64,000 nt of DNA from NCBI GenBank assembly GCA_965228265.1, contig OZ245804.1, forward strand, positions 1,550,001-1,614,000. The letters run 5' to 3'. Under the pieces are notes generated by a model. It saw only the letters and a list, made by a program, of their open reading frames with translations. It was not told the origin of the DNA and searched no databases. Below, one piece after another: positions 42,940 through 54,809 of this stretch (position 1 is its first letter; every line of letters starts with the position of its first letter). Source of the stretch: GCA-2732755 sp965228265. GTDB taxonomy: Bacteria > Planctomycetota > Phycisphaerae > Phycisphaerales > UBA1924. A program made the position numbers and the translations under genes.

Positions 42940-43515
42940 ATGGAACCCGACCACGTGATGCGAGGCCCCGTGCCCAGCTACGACGAACTCGCGGCCCTGC
43001 CCAAGGCGGAGCTGATCGCTCGGTACGCCCTGGGCATCGAGCGGATCGACAAGCGCGTTTTCGATCTGGATGACGAACTGCTCGACACAGCGTTCCTCGA
43101 GTCGGCGGGCGTGGGCAAGTGGCCTGTCCGCGTGCTCATCGGGCACCTTGCCGAGTGCGAGATCTTGAACGCCTACCGCCTGCGCCGGATCGCGGCCGAG
43201 GACGGCCCGGTCTTCGAGGGTTTCGACCCGGAGCCCTACATCGACAACGGGCTCTACAAGGTTCAGCCGGTGGGTGGCACGGGTGATTCGGCGCGGGCCG
43301 CGTGCGGCGCGTTCGTCGCGACGATCCACACGGTCCGCGCGTGGACGCACGGCTGGCTCCAGACCGTGGAAGACGCGACGTGGGAGCGCAAGGGATTGCA
43401 TACCGTGCGGGGCGAATTCACTTTCAGGCGGATGCTCGGGCTCGCGACGTGGCACATCGAGTATCACGCCGCGTTTTTGCCCAAGAAAGTGGACCTCCTG
43501 CTCGGCGAGAAGTGA
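42940..43515 (+). CDS. DinB-like four-helix protein
   Basis: 191 residues, predicted to form a four-helix bundle. The His residues of a DinB-type metal site are visible: LIGHLAECEILNAYRL (about residue 69) and LATWHIEYHAAFLPKK (about residues 173-177). DinB-superfamily proteins include thiol transferases and nuclease-like stress proteins; the actual activity is unknown. AGGAGG, 9 bases upstream, fixes the ATG at 42940. It is followed by nadB with its own promoter. Confidence 0.85.
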   Translation: MEPDHVMRGPVPSYDELAALPKAELIARYALGIERIDKRVFDLDDELLDTAFLESAGVGKWPVRVLIGHLAECEILNAYRLRRIAAEDGPVFEGFDPEPYIDNGLYKVQPVGGTGDSARAACGAFVATIHTVRAWTHGWLQTVEDATWERKGLHTVRGEFTFRRMLGLATWHIEYHAAFLPKKVDLLLGEK

Positions 43516-43548
43516 TCGGGGCCCGTCCGCGCCTCGTAGACTTGCCCG

Positions 43549-45213
43549 ATGGGCCAGAGCCTCGACGAACGCCGATACCTGATTCCCTTCCGCTCGGGGC
43601 TGTTGCCTCAGATGTTCACGGGCACGCTCGTGATCGGTGGGGGCGTGGCCGGCGCCTCGGCGGCATTGGCGGCAGCCGAGCACGGCGAAGTCATCGTGCT
43701 CTGCAAGGACGACACACAGCTGAGCAACACCGCGTGGGCCCAGGGCGGCATCGCGGCGGTCATGGCCGAGGATGACAGCTTCGGCTCGCATGAGGCGGAC
43801 ACGCTCGAGGTGGGCGGCGGGCTCTGCGACGCCGACGTCGTGCACGAGGTCGTCACGGGCGGGCCGGACGCGATGCGCGAGCTGACCACGCTCGGCATGC
43901 CATTTGATAAGGATGCCGACGGCGCGATCGCGCTCGGGCGCGAGGGCGGTCACCACCAACGCCGGATCCTGCACGCATCGGGCGACGCGACGGGCAGAGC
44001 GCTGCAGACGACACTGCTCGACCGCCTGCGCAGCCACCCGAATATCCGCGTCTTTGCGCACTGCTTCGCGCTCGATCTGATCACGCCCTCGGCCGAGCCC
44101 GGTGCGACGGTGATGGGCGCGGTGACCTGGCACGCCAGGTACGGGCTTCAGATGATCTGGGCGCGCTCGACCGTGCTCGCATCGGGCGGGGCGGGGCAGC
44201 TCTATCGCGAGACGACCAACCCGCGCGTCGCGACGGCCGACGGCGTGGCGATGGCCTACCGGGCCGGCGCTTCGATCGCGGACATGGCCTTCATCCAGTT
44301 TCACCCGACGGTGCTCTATCTCCCGGGTGCTCCGCGGAGTCTGATCTCCGAAGCCGTGCGCGGCGAGGGGGCGCATCTCGTCGACGAGACGGGCACTCGG
44401 TTCATGCGGGACGAGCACGAGCTGGTCGAGCTGGCGCCGCGCGATGTCGTGAGCCGGGCGATTGTCAGCCGAATCGCGCGCACGGGCAGCACCAAGGTCT
44501 ATCTCGACGCGAGGCATATCGAGGGTTTCGACCGGCGTTTTCCGGGGATCACCGCTGAGCTGATGAACTACGGCATCGACCCGCAGCGGGAACTCGTCCC
44601 CGTTCACCCGGCGGCCCATTACACGATCGGCGGCGTGCGCACGGACGCGGCTGGTCGCACGGGCATCCCGGGGCTGTACGCGGTGGGGGAGGCCGCCTGC
44701 TCGGGCCTGCACGGCGCGAACCGGCTGGCGAGCAACTCGCTGCTCGAGGGGCTCGTGGTCGGCAAGGCGGCGGGGAGGCTCGCGGGGCTGGCGGCTTCGG
44801 AGCTAGGACTACCCGCACCGATCTCGATCGTCAGTGACATCCGCCCGAGTGAGCACGGCGTGCTGGACATCGAGGATGTGCGGTCGAGCCTGCGGTCGGC
44901 GATGTGGCGCAACGTCGGGATCGAGCGCACGGGCGCGATGCTGACCGACGCGGTCGACATGCTCGAGTTCTGGGCCCGCTACACGCTCGACAAGATCTTC
45001 GACGAGCCGGACGGCTGGGAAGTCCAGAACATGCTCACGGTGGCGCATCTCGTGGCGCAGTCGGCGCTCTGGCGGGCCGAGTCGCGCGGGTGTCACATGC
45101 GGACCGATGCCCCGATGAGTGAAGAAACGTTCGCGGTGCATGATTGCTGGCGTCGCGGCGAGGGCGAGCCTGTGCTCGATCCGGTCAGTCAGCCGGGCGG
45201 GGTGCCCGGATGA
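43549..45213 (+). CDS. nadB: L-aspartate oxidase
   Basis: 554 residues. It oxidises L-aspartate to iminoaspartate, the first step of NAD synthesis. FAD-binding VIGGGVAGASAALAAAEHG is near the N-terminus, followed by SNTAWAQGGIAAVMAEDDS, HASGDATGRALQTTLLDR, FHPTVLY and LVPVHPAAHYTIGGVRTD (active-site region), and GLHGANRLASNSLLEGLV. TAGACT ends 6 bases before the ATG and no Shine-Dalgarno is seen. The stop overlaps the next lipoprotein gene. nadA and nadC are not nearby. Confidence 0.95.
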   Translation: MGQSLDERRYLIPFRSGLLPQMFTGTLVIGGGVAGASAALAAAEHGEVIVLCKDDTQLSNTAWAQGGIAAVMAEDDSFGSHEADTLEVGGGLCDADVVHEVVTGGPDAMRELTTLGMPFDKDADGAIALGREGGHHQRRILHASGDATGRALQTTLLDRLRSHPNIRVFAHCFALDLITPSAEPGATVMGAVTWHARYGLQMIWARSTVLASGGAGQLYRETTNPRVATADGVAMAYRAGASIADMAFIQFHPTVLYLPGAPRSLISEAVRGEGAHLVDETGTRFMRDEHELVELAPRDVVSRAIVSRIARTGSTKVYLDARHIEGFDRRFPGITAELMNYGIDPQRELVPVHPAAHYTIGGVRTDAAGRTGIPGLYAVGEAACSGLHGANRLASNSLLEGLVVGKAAGRLAGLAASELGLPAPISIVSDIRPSEHGVLDIEDVRSSLRSAMWRNVGIERTGAMLTDAVDMLEFWARYTLDKIFDEPDGWEVQNMLTVAHLVAQSALWRAESRGCHMRTDAPMSEETFAVHDCWRRGEGEPVLDPVSQPGGVPG

Positions 45214-45800
45214 ACGGGTGCATGTGCGGGCCAACTGTCCTTGCGGTGTCGGTTCTGAGTCTGGCGGTGGTCGGGTGCGAGACGTACGAGGAAGAGGTCC
45301 CCGTCAACCCGTTCTTTGCCGGCATGGAAGGTGTCAGCGGCCCCGGCGCGACGAAGGACCGAAAGGCACGCATCGCCGACCCGAGGTTTCTCCCCCATGA
45401 GGCGCAGCGCGAGGTCGACGACGACGGCAACGTGACGCTCCGCGCCAAGGGGCCAAGGCACCTGATGCGCCACATCTTCGAGACGCTGCGCAACGACGAG
45501 CGGGAGCTGTTCGTCGAGCAGGTCCTGAGCGATGCGACCAAGCAGGAGTTCATCGACCACGGCAAGGAGCCCGAGGAGGCGTTCGACATGCTGCTGGCTG
45601 ATTTCGAGGAGATCAACCAGCTCTTTGCCCGCATGCCCATGGCCGAGAACGCGCCCAACGCCAGATATGAACGGATCGGGACGAACATGCACAGGCTCAG
45701 GCTCGTCAAGGGCGTCGGGCGGGACCTCAAGTGGCAGGGCTTCGACATGATCACCGAAGACGGCTACGAGAAGCTTCTGTGGTTCTATGAAGAGCGCTGA
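45210..45800 (+). CDS. Lipoprotein coupled to nadB, unknown function
   Basis: 196 residues. The lipobox is SLAVVGC-ETY at about residue 23, then an extended linker and a mostly helical domain (RHLMRHIFETLRNDERELFVEQVLSD; ARYERIGTNMHRLRLVKG). The ATG overlaps the nadB TGA (ATGA), so it is translated with it. Function unknown; co-expression with nadB may be chance or linked to envelope redox state (speculative). Confidence 0.82.
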   Translation: MNGCMCGPTVLAVSVLSLAVVGCETYEEEVPVNPFFAGMEGVSGPGATKDRKARIADPRFLPHEAQREVDDDGNVTLRAKGPRHLMRHIFETLRNDERELFVEQVLSDATKQEFIDHGKEPEEAFDMLLADFEEINQLFARMPMAENAPNARYERIGTNMHRLRLVKGVGRDLKWQGFDMITEDGYEKLLWFYEER

Positions 45801-45828
45801 TCCATCGGGGCCTGTGCCTCGAAATCCG

Positions 45829-45891
45829 TTGTATACAAGCTAGAATCGCTCGCCGACCGGGGGACTGGGTCGGCTCCCCGGAGGCAAATGG
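45829..45891 (+). promoter_or_regulatory. gcvP promoter and two-state leader
   Basis: TTGTATACAA (45829-45838, palindrome) lies next to TAGAAT (45841-45846), a -10-like element. The leader can form GCCGACC/GGTCGGC (45852-45858 with 45868-45874), or the alternative CCGGGG/CCCCGG (45857-45862 with 45876-45881), which pairs part of the Shine-Dalgarno GGAGG (45880-45884). The two hairpins exclude each other, so a switch is possible (inference). Confidence 0.45.
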
Positions 45892-48813
<2,922 letters not shown>

Positions 48814-48891
48814 CCGTCGATACATCTGAACGCTGTGGCGGAGGCTTCCGGCCACCGCAACTCGGGGCAGAAACCCGGCACATCATGGTGG

Positions 48892-48910
48892 GGGCGGCGT
48901 CTCGCCGCCC
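48892..48910 (+). terminator. Terminator hairpin after gcvP
   Basis: 8-bp stem GGGCGGCG / CGCCGCCC with a TCT loop, followed by ATTTCTCC. It lies about 80 bases after the gcvP stop. Confidence 0.6.
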
Positions 48911-48943
48911 ATTTCTCCATTCACATACGGCAACCAAAAAAAA

Positions 48944-48962
48944 CGGAGGCTGGAAGCCTCCG
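48944..48962 (-). terminator. Rho-independent terminator of the 48992 gene
   Basis: 8-bp stem CGGAGGCT / AGCCTCCG with a 3-base loop. On the minus strand it is followed by eight T residues (A run 48936-48943 on the plus strand). Confidence 0.92.
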
Positions 48963-48991
48963 CCAAGTGTGCTGGATGTGTGCAGGATGGC

Positions 48992-49951
<960 letters not shown>

Positions 49952-50070
49952 TCGTCGGCCTCCTGTGCCATGGCCCCGCGGCGGGCCCTTTCGGCGTCCG
50001 GGGTAGGGCTTCTAGGTGAGACGCCCGAAATCCTGAACGGTTCCCGAAGATATCGGGTAGTCTACAACGG

Positions 50071-50544
50071 ATGAGGCTCGTGATCGCACGCCACGGCAAA
50101 GCGGAGCAGGATTCTCCGACCGGCAGAGACGCCGACCGTCGCCTCACCCTCCGGGGCGAGAATCAGGCCAGGTGGCTCGGTGAAACGCTTCTGGCGACCG
50201 GATTCCGGGATGCGCTGGTTCTGACCAGCCAGGCCGAGCGGGCCAGAAGGACCGCGGAGATCCTGTGCGAGGTGCTGGGGATCGAGCCCGTCCTCACCCC
50301 AGGGCTGATGCTCGGGCGGCGAGCGAGCGAGGCGATCGAGGTCATCGATCAGCACCGCGATCGCGGCGAGCTGATCCTGGTCGGGCACAACCCGACGATG
50401 TCCGAGTTGGCCACAATCCTGACCCGGGGGCTCGGGTGCTCGTGCATCGGTCTCAAGACCGGGAGCGCTGCGATGATCGAGGTCAAGGGCGAACCGATGC
50501 CGGGCATCGCTTCACTCGAGGATGTCATCCGGCTCGACGATTGA
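50071..50544 (+). CDS. sixA: SixA-type phosphohistidine phosphatase
   Basis: 157 residues. The histidine-phosphatase motif VIARHGKAEQDS with the nucleophile His is at the N-terminus. LVLTSQAERARRTAEIL and ELILVGHNPTMSELA, the second catalytic His, follow. SixA removes phosphate from histidine residues of Hpt domains and related proteins. TAGTCT (50058-50063) ends 7 bases before the ATG, and no Shine-Dalgarno is visible. An Hpt domain protein lies 4 kb downstream (54429), a possible substrate (speculative). Confidence 0.92.
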   Translation: MRLVIARHGKAEQDSPTGRDADRRLTLRGENQARWLGETLLATGFRDALVLTSQAERARRTAEILCEVLGIEPVLTPGLMLGRRASEAIEVIDQHRDRGELILVGHNPTMSELATILTRGLGCSCIGLKTGSAAMIEVKGEPMPGIASLEDVIRLDD

Positions 50545-50579
50545 GCGAGAGTGCCTGACTCGATTCCGAAAACGAGAAA

Positions 50580-50603
50580 CGCCGCCGGGCAAGCCGGGCG
50601 GCG
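50580..50603. terminator. Bidirectional terminator between sixA and the 50632 gene
   Basis: Stem of about 10 bp (CGCCGCC-GGC / GCC-GGCGGCG with one mismatch) and a 2-base loop, followed by GTTTGG on the plus strand and GTTTCTCG on the minus strand. It serves two convergent genes. Confidence 0.78.
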
Positions 50604-50631
50604 TTTGGAGATTCATGATAGTGCTCGACGA

Positions 50632-51399
50632 TCAGCGGCGTCGACGGATCGCGGCGAAGCCGGCGATGCCGAAGAGTGCTGCCGAGGCGGGCGTCGGGAT
50701 CGAGAAGAACCCGCTGGTGCCGCCGGCCGAGTCGCCCGCGGAAAGCGAGAAGTTGAACTGGGCCTGCATGTTGTTCAGTGCCACACCGATGGGCGAGAAG
50801 ATGCCCGGGGCGGCGGGGAAGTCCTGGCTGCTGTCGTTCGAGCCGATGGCCGGTGCCACGAGCGGGCCGGCCACGAGGTCGGCGAACGTGGTGCCGCCGT
50901 TGTACGCGGCGTTGAAGTAGCTGCCGCCGGCGCCGAGGCCGGTGAGCGTGGCGCCGTCGCCGTTGTTGTCGGTGACGTTGACGCTCGCGGTCGCGCGGAG
51001 TGCGGCGTCTGCGACCGAGCCCGTGTTGATCAGGCTGGCGGTCATGTTGAACGTCGTGTCCGCGTCGCCCGCGTACAAGCCGAAGCCGATGCTGGTGAGT
51101 GCATCGGGCGTGCCGGGCGTATCGGTGCTGTCGGCGTTATTGATGACGTTGAGCTGCGTGATGGTGGCGATGATGTTGTTGTTCTGCTGGTCGACGATCG
51201 TCAACGGGCTGAACAGGATGAACACGATGCCGCCGTTGGGCTGCGTGATGGCGCCCATGTCGGCGCTCGTGAAGCTGGCGCTGCCCGAGCCGAGCGAACT
51301 CGACGCGGAGATCGTGATCAGCGGATCGCTGACCTGTGCGCCCGTCGCGAAAGCGGACGTCGCTGCTGCAGCCGCAAGAATGCTTGAAATCCGAGGCAT
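50632..51399 (-). CDS. PAP-CTERM-type secreted protein (pair 2, copy 1)
   Basis: 255 residues. The signal peptide is MPRISSILAAAAATSAFATG. The mature beta-rich domain includes SVNVTDNNGDGATLTGLG and NAAYNGGTTFADLVAGPLVAP. It ends IPTPASAALFGIAGFAAIRRRR: Pro-Thr-Pro, hydrophobic helix, Arg cluster. The SVxVTDxNGDGATLT and YNGGxxF segments recur in the 51593 protein, a paralog immediately upstream. The fold and role are unknown. Confidence 0.86.
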   Translation of the reverse strand: MPRISSILAAAAATSAFATGAQVSDPLITISASSSLGSGSASFTSADMGAITQPNGGIVFILFSPLTIVDQQNNNIIATITQLNVINNADSTDTPGTPDALTSIGFGLYAGDADTTFNMTASLINTGSVADAALRATASVNVTDNNGDGATLTGLGAGGSYFNAAYNGGTTFADLVAGPLVAPAIGSNDSSQDFPAAPGIFSPIGVALNNMQAQFNFSLSAGDSAGGTSGFFSIPTPASAALFGIAGFAAIRRRR

Positions 51400-51539
51400 G
51401 GAGTCTCTCCTCTCCCTGGCTCACCGGCATGTTTCCGAGGGGAGCCCCTCAGAATGATGTCTCTCTGATATAAGTATGGGACCACCCGAACGGTGTGTCA
51501 ATGAGCAATTTTTGAGATTGCCAATGAGTTTTCGAAAAA

Positions 51540-51567
51540 ACACGCGGCCCCTGTCGGGACCGCGTGT
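51540..51567 (-). terminator. Rho-independent terminator of the 51593 gene
   Basis: 8-bp stem ACACGCGG / CCGCGTGT with inner CCC/GGG. On the minus strand it is followed by TTTTTTCG. A plus-strand GTTTGG is also present. Confidence 0.9.
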
Positions 51568-51592
51568 TTGGTTTATGATTGGACTGGGTCGA

Positions 51593-52327
51593 TCAGCGGC
51601 GGCGGCGGAGGCCGACGAGGGCGGTCAGACCGAGCACGGCCGAGGCCGGGGCGGGGATGACCTCGAACTCGCTGGTGCCCGCGGCCAGGTCACCGGCCGA
51701 GAGCGAGAAGCGCCATTCTGATTCGATGTCTGTCAGGGTGGTCCCGATGTTCTGGTATCCGACAGCCGGGTAGGTGTCGCTGGTGCTGGCCGAGCTGTGT
51801 GCCGCCGCGACGATCGGGGCGGCGATCAGGTTCTGGAAGTTGGTGCCGCCGCCGTTGTAGTAGGAGCGGTACGCGCCACCGCTCATCGGTGTGAGTGTGG
51901 CGCCGTCGCCGTTGAGGTCGGTCACCGAGACGCCAGCGGTGGCGCGGCCGACCGCGTTAGCGAGCGGGGCGAAGCTGAGGTTGGCCGAGTCGATCGAGAA
52001 GACCGTGTTCTGCTGGCCGGCGATGACGTTGAAGTTCAGCGCGACGGAGGGGTCGGCGAAAATCGTGATCGAAGCATTCGAGAGCTCGAAGATCTCTGTG
52101 GTGCCGTCCATGACGCTGACGGCTTCATCGAGCTGCCAGTAGTAGTTGCCATTGGCATCCACATCACCGGGGTTGAGTTCGATGCTCCACGGGTAGGTGT
52201 TGCCGTTCTCGAGCTCGGCGGTGATTGTGAAGATGACCGACGAGATATCAGCCGAAGCCGTCCCCGCCGTCGTAGCCAATGCCAGCGCAGCGAGCGCAAG
52301 GCCCCTCTTCGGAGTGCGATCGAACAT
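51593..52327 (-). CDS. PAP-CTERM secreted protein (pair 2, copy 2)
   Basis: 244 residues. The signal peptide is MFDRTPKRGLALAALALATTAGTASA. Beta-rich body: NTYPWSIELNPGDVDANGNY, then GVSVTDLNGDGATLTPMSGG and SYYNGGGTNFQNLIAAPIVA. It ends VIPAPASAVLGLTALVGLRRRR. GGGAGA precedes the ATG at 52327. It shares its middle third with the 50632 protein. The two are in the same orientation but each has its own terminator. Confidence 0.86.
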   Translation of the reverse strand: MFDRTPKRGLALAALALATTAGTASADISSVIFTITAELENGNTYPWSIELNPGDVDANGNYYWQLDEAVSVMDGTTEIFELSNASITIFADPSVALNFNVIAGQQNTVFSIDSANLSFAPLANAVGRATAGVSVTDLNGDGATLTPMSGGAYRSYYNGGGTNFQNLIAAPIVAAAHSSASTSDTYPAVGYQNIGTTLTDIESEWRFSLSAGDLAAGTSEFEVIPAPASAVLGLTALVGLRRRR

Positions 52328-52670
52328 TTCTTGTCTCCCTACTGCATCGGGCGGTGTCTTAGGTCGCCCGGAGCAGACTCTCCAGATCTCTTCCTCGGGC
52401 AGAACGCCCTCTCCATGTCCCACTAGAGTGGCCGAGGTCCCGAAACCTGTCAACCCCGTTCTCACGTTTCGTCCGAATTTTGTCGGGAATCGGAGCTTGG
52501 AATACGGAAAGTGGTATCCGTTTCGTTGCCCTTCCATTTTCCGAACGGCAGGTGGGGCGTTCTTTCAGTTCAGGTCACAGGACGAGTTTTCGCTGGCATG
52601 CTCCTGAGGCGACTGGTAGTCTGCCGATGGATATCGGCCGTCATGGGTCGATCTCGCAGGGGAGAGAGAG
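52328..52670. other. Divergent intergenic region
   Basis: 343 bases between divergent genes. It holds a 6-bp hairpin GCCGAT/ATCGGC (52623-52638) near the subtilase start and the ribosome site GGGGAGAGAGAG. No clear promoter pair or RNA gene was recognised. Confidence 0.5.
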
Positions 52671-54233
52671 ATGTCGGGAAGAAGAGGATCCGGCGCGATG
52701 ATCGCGCTGTTGTCGCTTGCTTTTTCGGCGGCATACGGGCAGCCAGTTGCCCATCGGGACATTGTGAGAACAGATATCGAGCGTGGCTTTCTGGCCGACG
52801 CCGTTGTGCTGCGCACGCAGCCCGGGTACGCGCTCGATTCAACGGGCCGAGTGCTTCGCACGCAGGGCGCCGATTCACCGGGTGAGCTCGATCAGGTGAT
52901 TCAGCTCTTCGGCGGGACTGAACTGCAATCGGTCATGCCGGCGGTGCCATTCGGCTTTGAAGATCCGGACCTGGCAACATCGCTCGGGCTCGACCGGATG
53001 TACCTGGTCCAGATGGATGATGCGCACCCGTTCGGGCAGCAGCATCTGGATGATCTGGTTGCCGAGGCCGCGAGCCTCGACGCGGCTGAACATGTCCGGG
53101 TGGGCCAGACAATGGGCAGGGCGGACCGTTCCGGGCATCCGAACGATCCCGGCTTTCCGACTCAATACAGCCTGAACAACGTGGGACAGATTCTCGGCGG
53201 GGTGAACGGCGTGCCCAGTGCGGACATCAACGCGATCCGTGCGTGGTCGCTGTCATCGGGGTCGGGCCATATCACGATCGCGGTGCTCGACGCGGGCGTC
53301 AGCTACGACCACCCCGATCTCTACTACAAGTTGACCGACGCGTACAACACGACGGGTATCGGATCGTCTGGAGATGCGCACGACCCTTTCAACTCACACG
53401 GCACCCATGTCGCGGGTATCGCCGCGGCTAGCTCGAACAACGGCGAAGGGATGACCGGTGTGAGCTGGGGCTCGCAGATCATGCCCGTCAAGGTAGCCAA
53501 CCTGCTCGGATTCACAAGCGACGTCTGGCTCGGCCAGGGGCTGATCTGGGCAGCGGATCACGAGGCCCGGGTTGCTGTGATCAGTATCGGCCTGGACTCA
53601 GGCAGTGACTTTCTGCATGCCGCGGTCCAGTACGCGACCGAGCGGGGGGTGGTCGTCTGTGCCTCAACGGGAAACACCGGGCAGCCCGGTGTGAAATACC
53701 CGGCCAAGTACCCGGAGACGATCGCAGTCGGCGCGACGGACAACACCGATGCACTCGCAGAATTCTCGACCACAGGCCCTGAGGTGACGGTGACCGCACC
53801 GGGCTTTGAGATTCTCTCGACGTGGGATGATTTCTTCAGTGCACCCACGTACGCGTACCAGTCCGGAACAAGTTCCGCGTGTCCGATGGTGGCGGGTGTG
53901 GTGGCGCTGATGCTCTCGGAGAATCCATCACTCAATACAGAGGGTGTGGTTGACATCCTGAAGTACCACACGATCGATCTCGGACTCACGGGGTTTGATG
54001 AGCGATTCGGGCACGGGCGCATCGATGCGTACCGAGCCGTCGCCGCGGCCAAGGGACTCCGAGTGTGTGCGGCGGACGTGAACCGCAACGGTCAGGTCGA
54101 GAACACGGACCTGACGGCGTGGATCACCGCGTACATCAATGAGACGCCGCAGGCCGATCAGAATTTCGATGGCTTGGTCAGTGCCGCGGACTTCTCCGCG
54201 TTCGTGTCAAACTATCAGCAGGGCTGCGAGTAG
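52671..54233 (+). CDS. Secreted subtilase with GC-type dockerin
   Basis: 520 residues. The signal peptide is in the first about 25 residues. The peptidase S8 domain has the catalytic Asp in AVLDAGVSYDHPDL (Ala at the usual Thr/Ser after Asp), His in NSHGTHVAGIAA, Asn in STGNTGQPG and Ser in SGTSSACPMVAG. The C-terminal 60 residues (from CAADVNRNGQVENTDLTAW) form a GC-type dockerin with two calcium-loop-like repeats DVNRNGQ and DQNFDGL, ending QQGCE. It is probably secreted and anchored through the dockerin to an unknown partner. GGGGAGAGAGAG precedes the ATG. Confidence 0.93.
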   Translation: MSGRRGSGAMIALLSLAFSAAYGQPVAHRDIVRTDIERGFLADAVVLRTQPGYALDSTGRVLRTQGADSPGELDQVIQLFGGTELQSVMPAVPFGFEDPDLATSLGLDRMYLVQMDDAHPFGQQHLDDLVAEAASLDAAEHVRVGQTMGRADRSGHPNDPGFPTQYSLNNVGQILGGVNGVPSADINAIRAWSLSSGSGHITIAVLDAGVSYDHPDLYYKLTDAYNTTGIGSSGDAHDPFNSHGTHVAGIAAASSNNGEGMTGVSWGSQIMPVKVANLLGFTSDVWLGQGLIWAADHEARVAVISIGLDSGSDFLHAAVQYATERGVVVCASTGNTGQPGVKYPAKYPETIAVGATDNTDALAEFSTTGPEVTVTAPGFEILSTWDDFFSAPTYAYQSGTSSACPMVAGVVALMLSENPSLNTEGVVDILKYHTIDLGLTGFDERFGHGRIDAYRAVAAAKGLRVCAADVNRNGQVENTDLTAWITAYINETPQADQNFDGLVSAADFSAFVSNYQQGCE

Positions 54234-54273
54234 CACCGGACCTCGCTGTCGTGATGTTCTGTTTCTGACGTCT

Positions 54274-54289
54274 GGCGAATTCATTCGCC
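54274..54289 (+). terminator. Hairpin after the subtilase gene
   Basis: 7-bp stem GGCGAAT / ATTCGCC with a TC spacer, 40 bases after the stop. There is no T run, so it is only a possible terminator. Confidence 0.4.
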
Positions 54290-54428
54290 ATGATCGGGGA
54301 CGAATTCCGCCCGAACGAAACTGAAATCAGGGTTTCTGCTGAAGGGCTACAGGGACATTCCCGATGTGGGCTTGTCGCGGGTCAGCTGGCCGACTGGGTG
54401 TCAACATGGCGCGGCGATGGGGGTACTT

Positions 54429-54755
54429 ATGGCCACGAAACAGCCAGACAACAGCCCGCTCCGGAGTGAGTTCTCGGACGACCCGGACATGGCCGAGCTC
54501 GTGATCGAGTACGTGGACAAGATGCCCCAGCGCGTGCATCAGATGCAGACCGCCTTTGAGAACAGCCAACGCGAGCAGCTCATCCGGATCGTGCACCAGC
54601 TCAAAGGGTCCGGGGGCGGTTATGGCTTCCCTCAGCTCACGTCGGTCGCCGACCATCTCGAGCAGCGGCTTCTTGGCATCGCCGATCAGGACCTGAACGC
54701 CGTGGACGCCGAATTCCGGGCTTTGATCGAACTCTGTGGCCGAATGGCCGCCTAG
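54429..54755 (+). CDS. Hpt-domain phosphotransfer protein
   Basis: 108 residues. The Hpt signature is at about residues 56-85: LIRIVHQLKGSGGGYGFPQL, with the phospho-accepting His in HQLKG, on a helical bundle. It relays phosphate between a kinase and a response regulator. It lies 54 bases upstream of the REC-GGDEF gene, so the two probably form an operon. The ATG at 54429 is preferred over codons at 54366 (GTG) and 54417 because of GGGGG upstream. SixA at 50071 could dephosphorylate it (inference). Confidence 0.9.
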   Translation: MATKQPDNSPLRSEFSDDPDMAELVIEYVDKMPQRVHQMQTAFENSQREQLIRIVHQLKGSGGGYGFPQLTSVADHLEQRLLGIADQDLNAVDAEFRALIELCGRMAA

Positions 54756-54809
54756 CCAAACTTCGATCGTGATTCAACCGAAGTAAGGGAACCGGAGAAC
54801 GCTCGTTCG

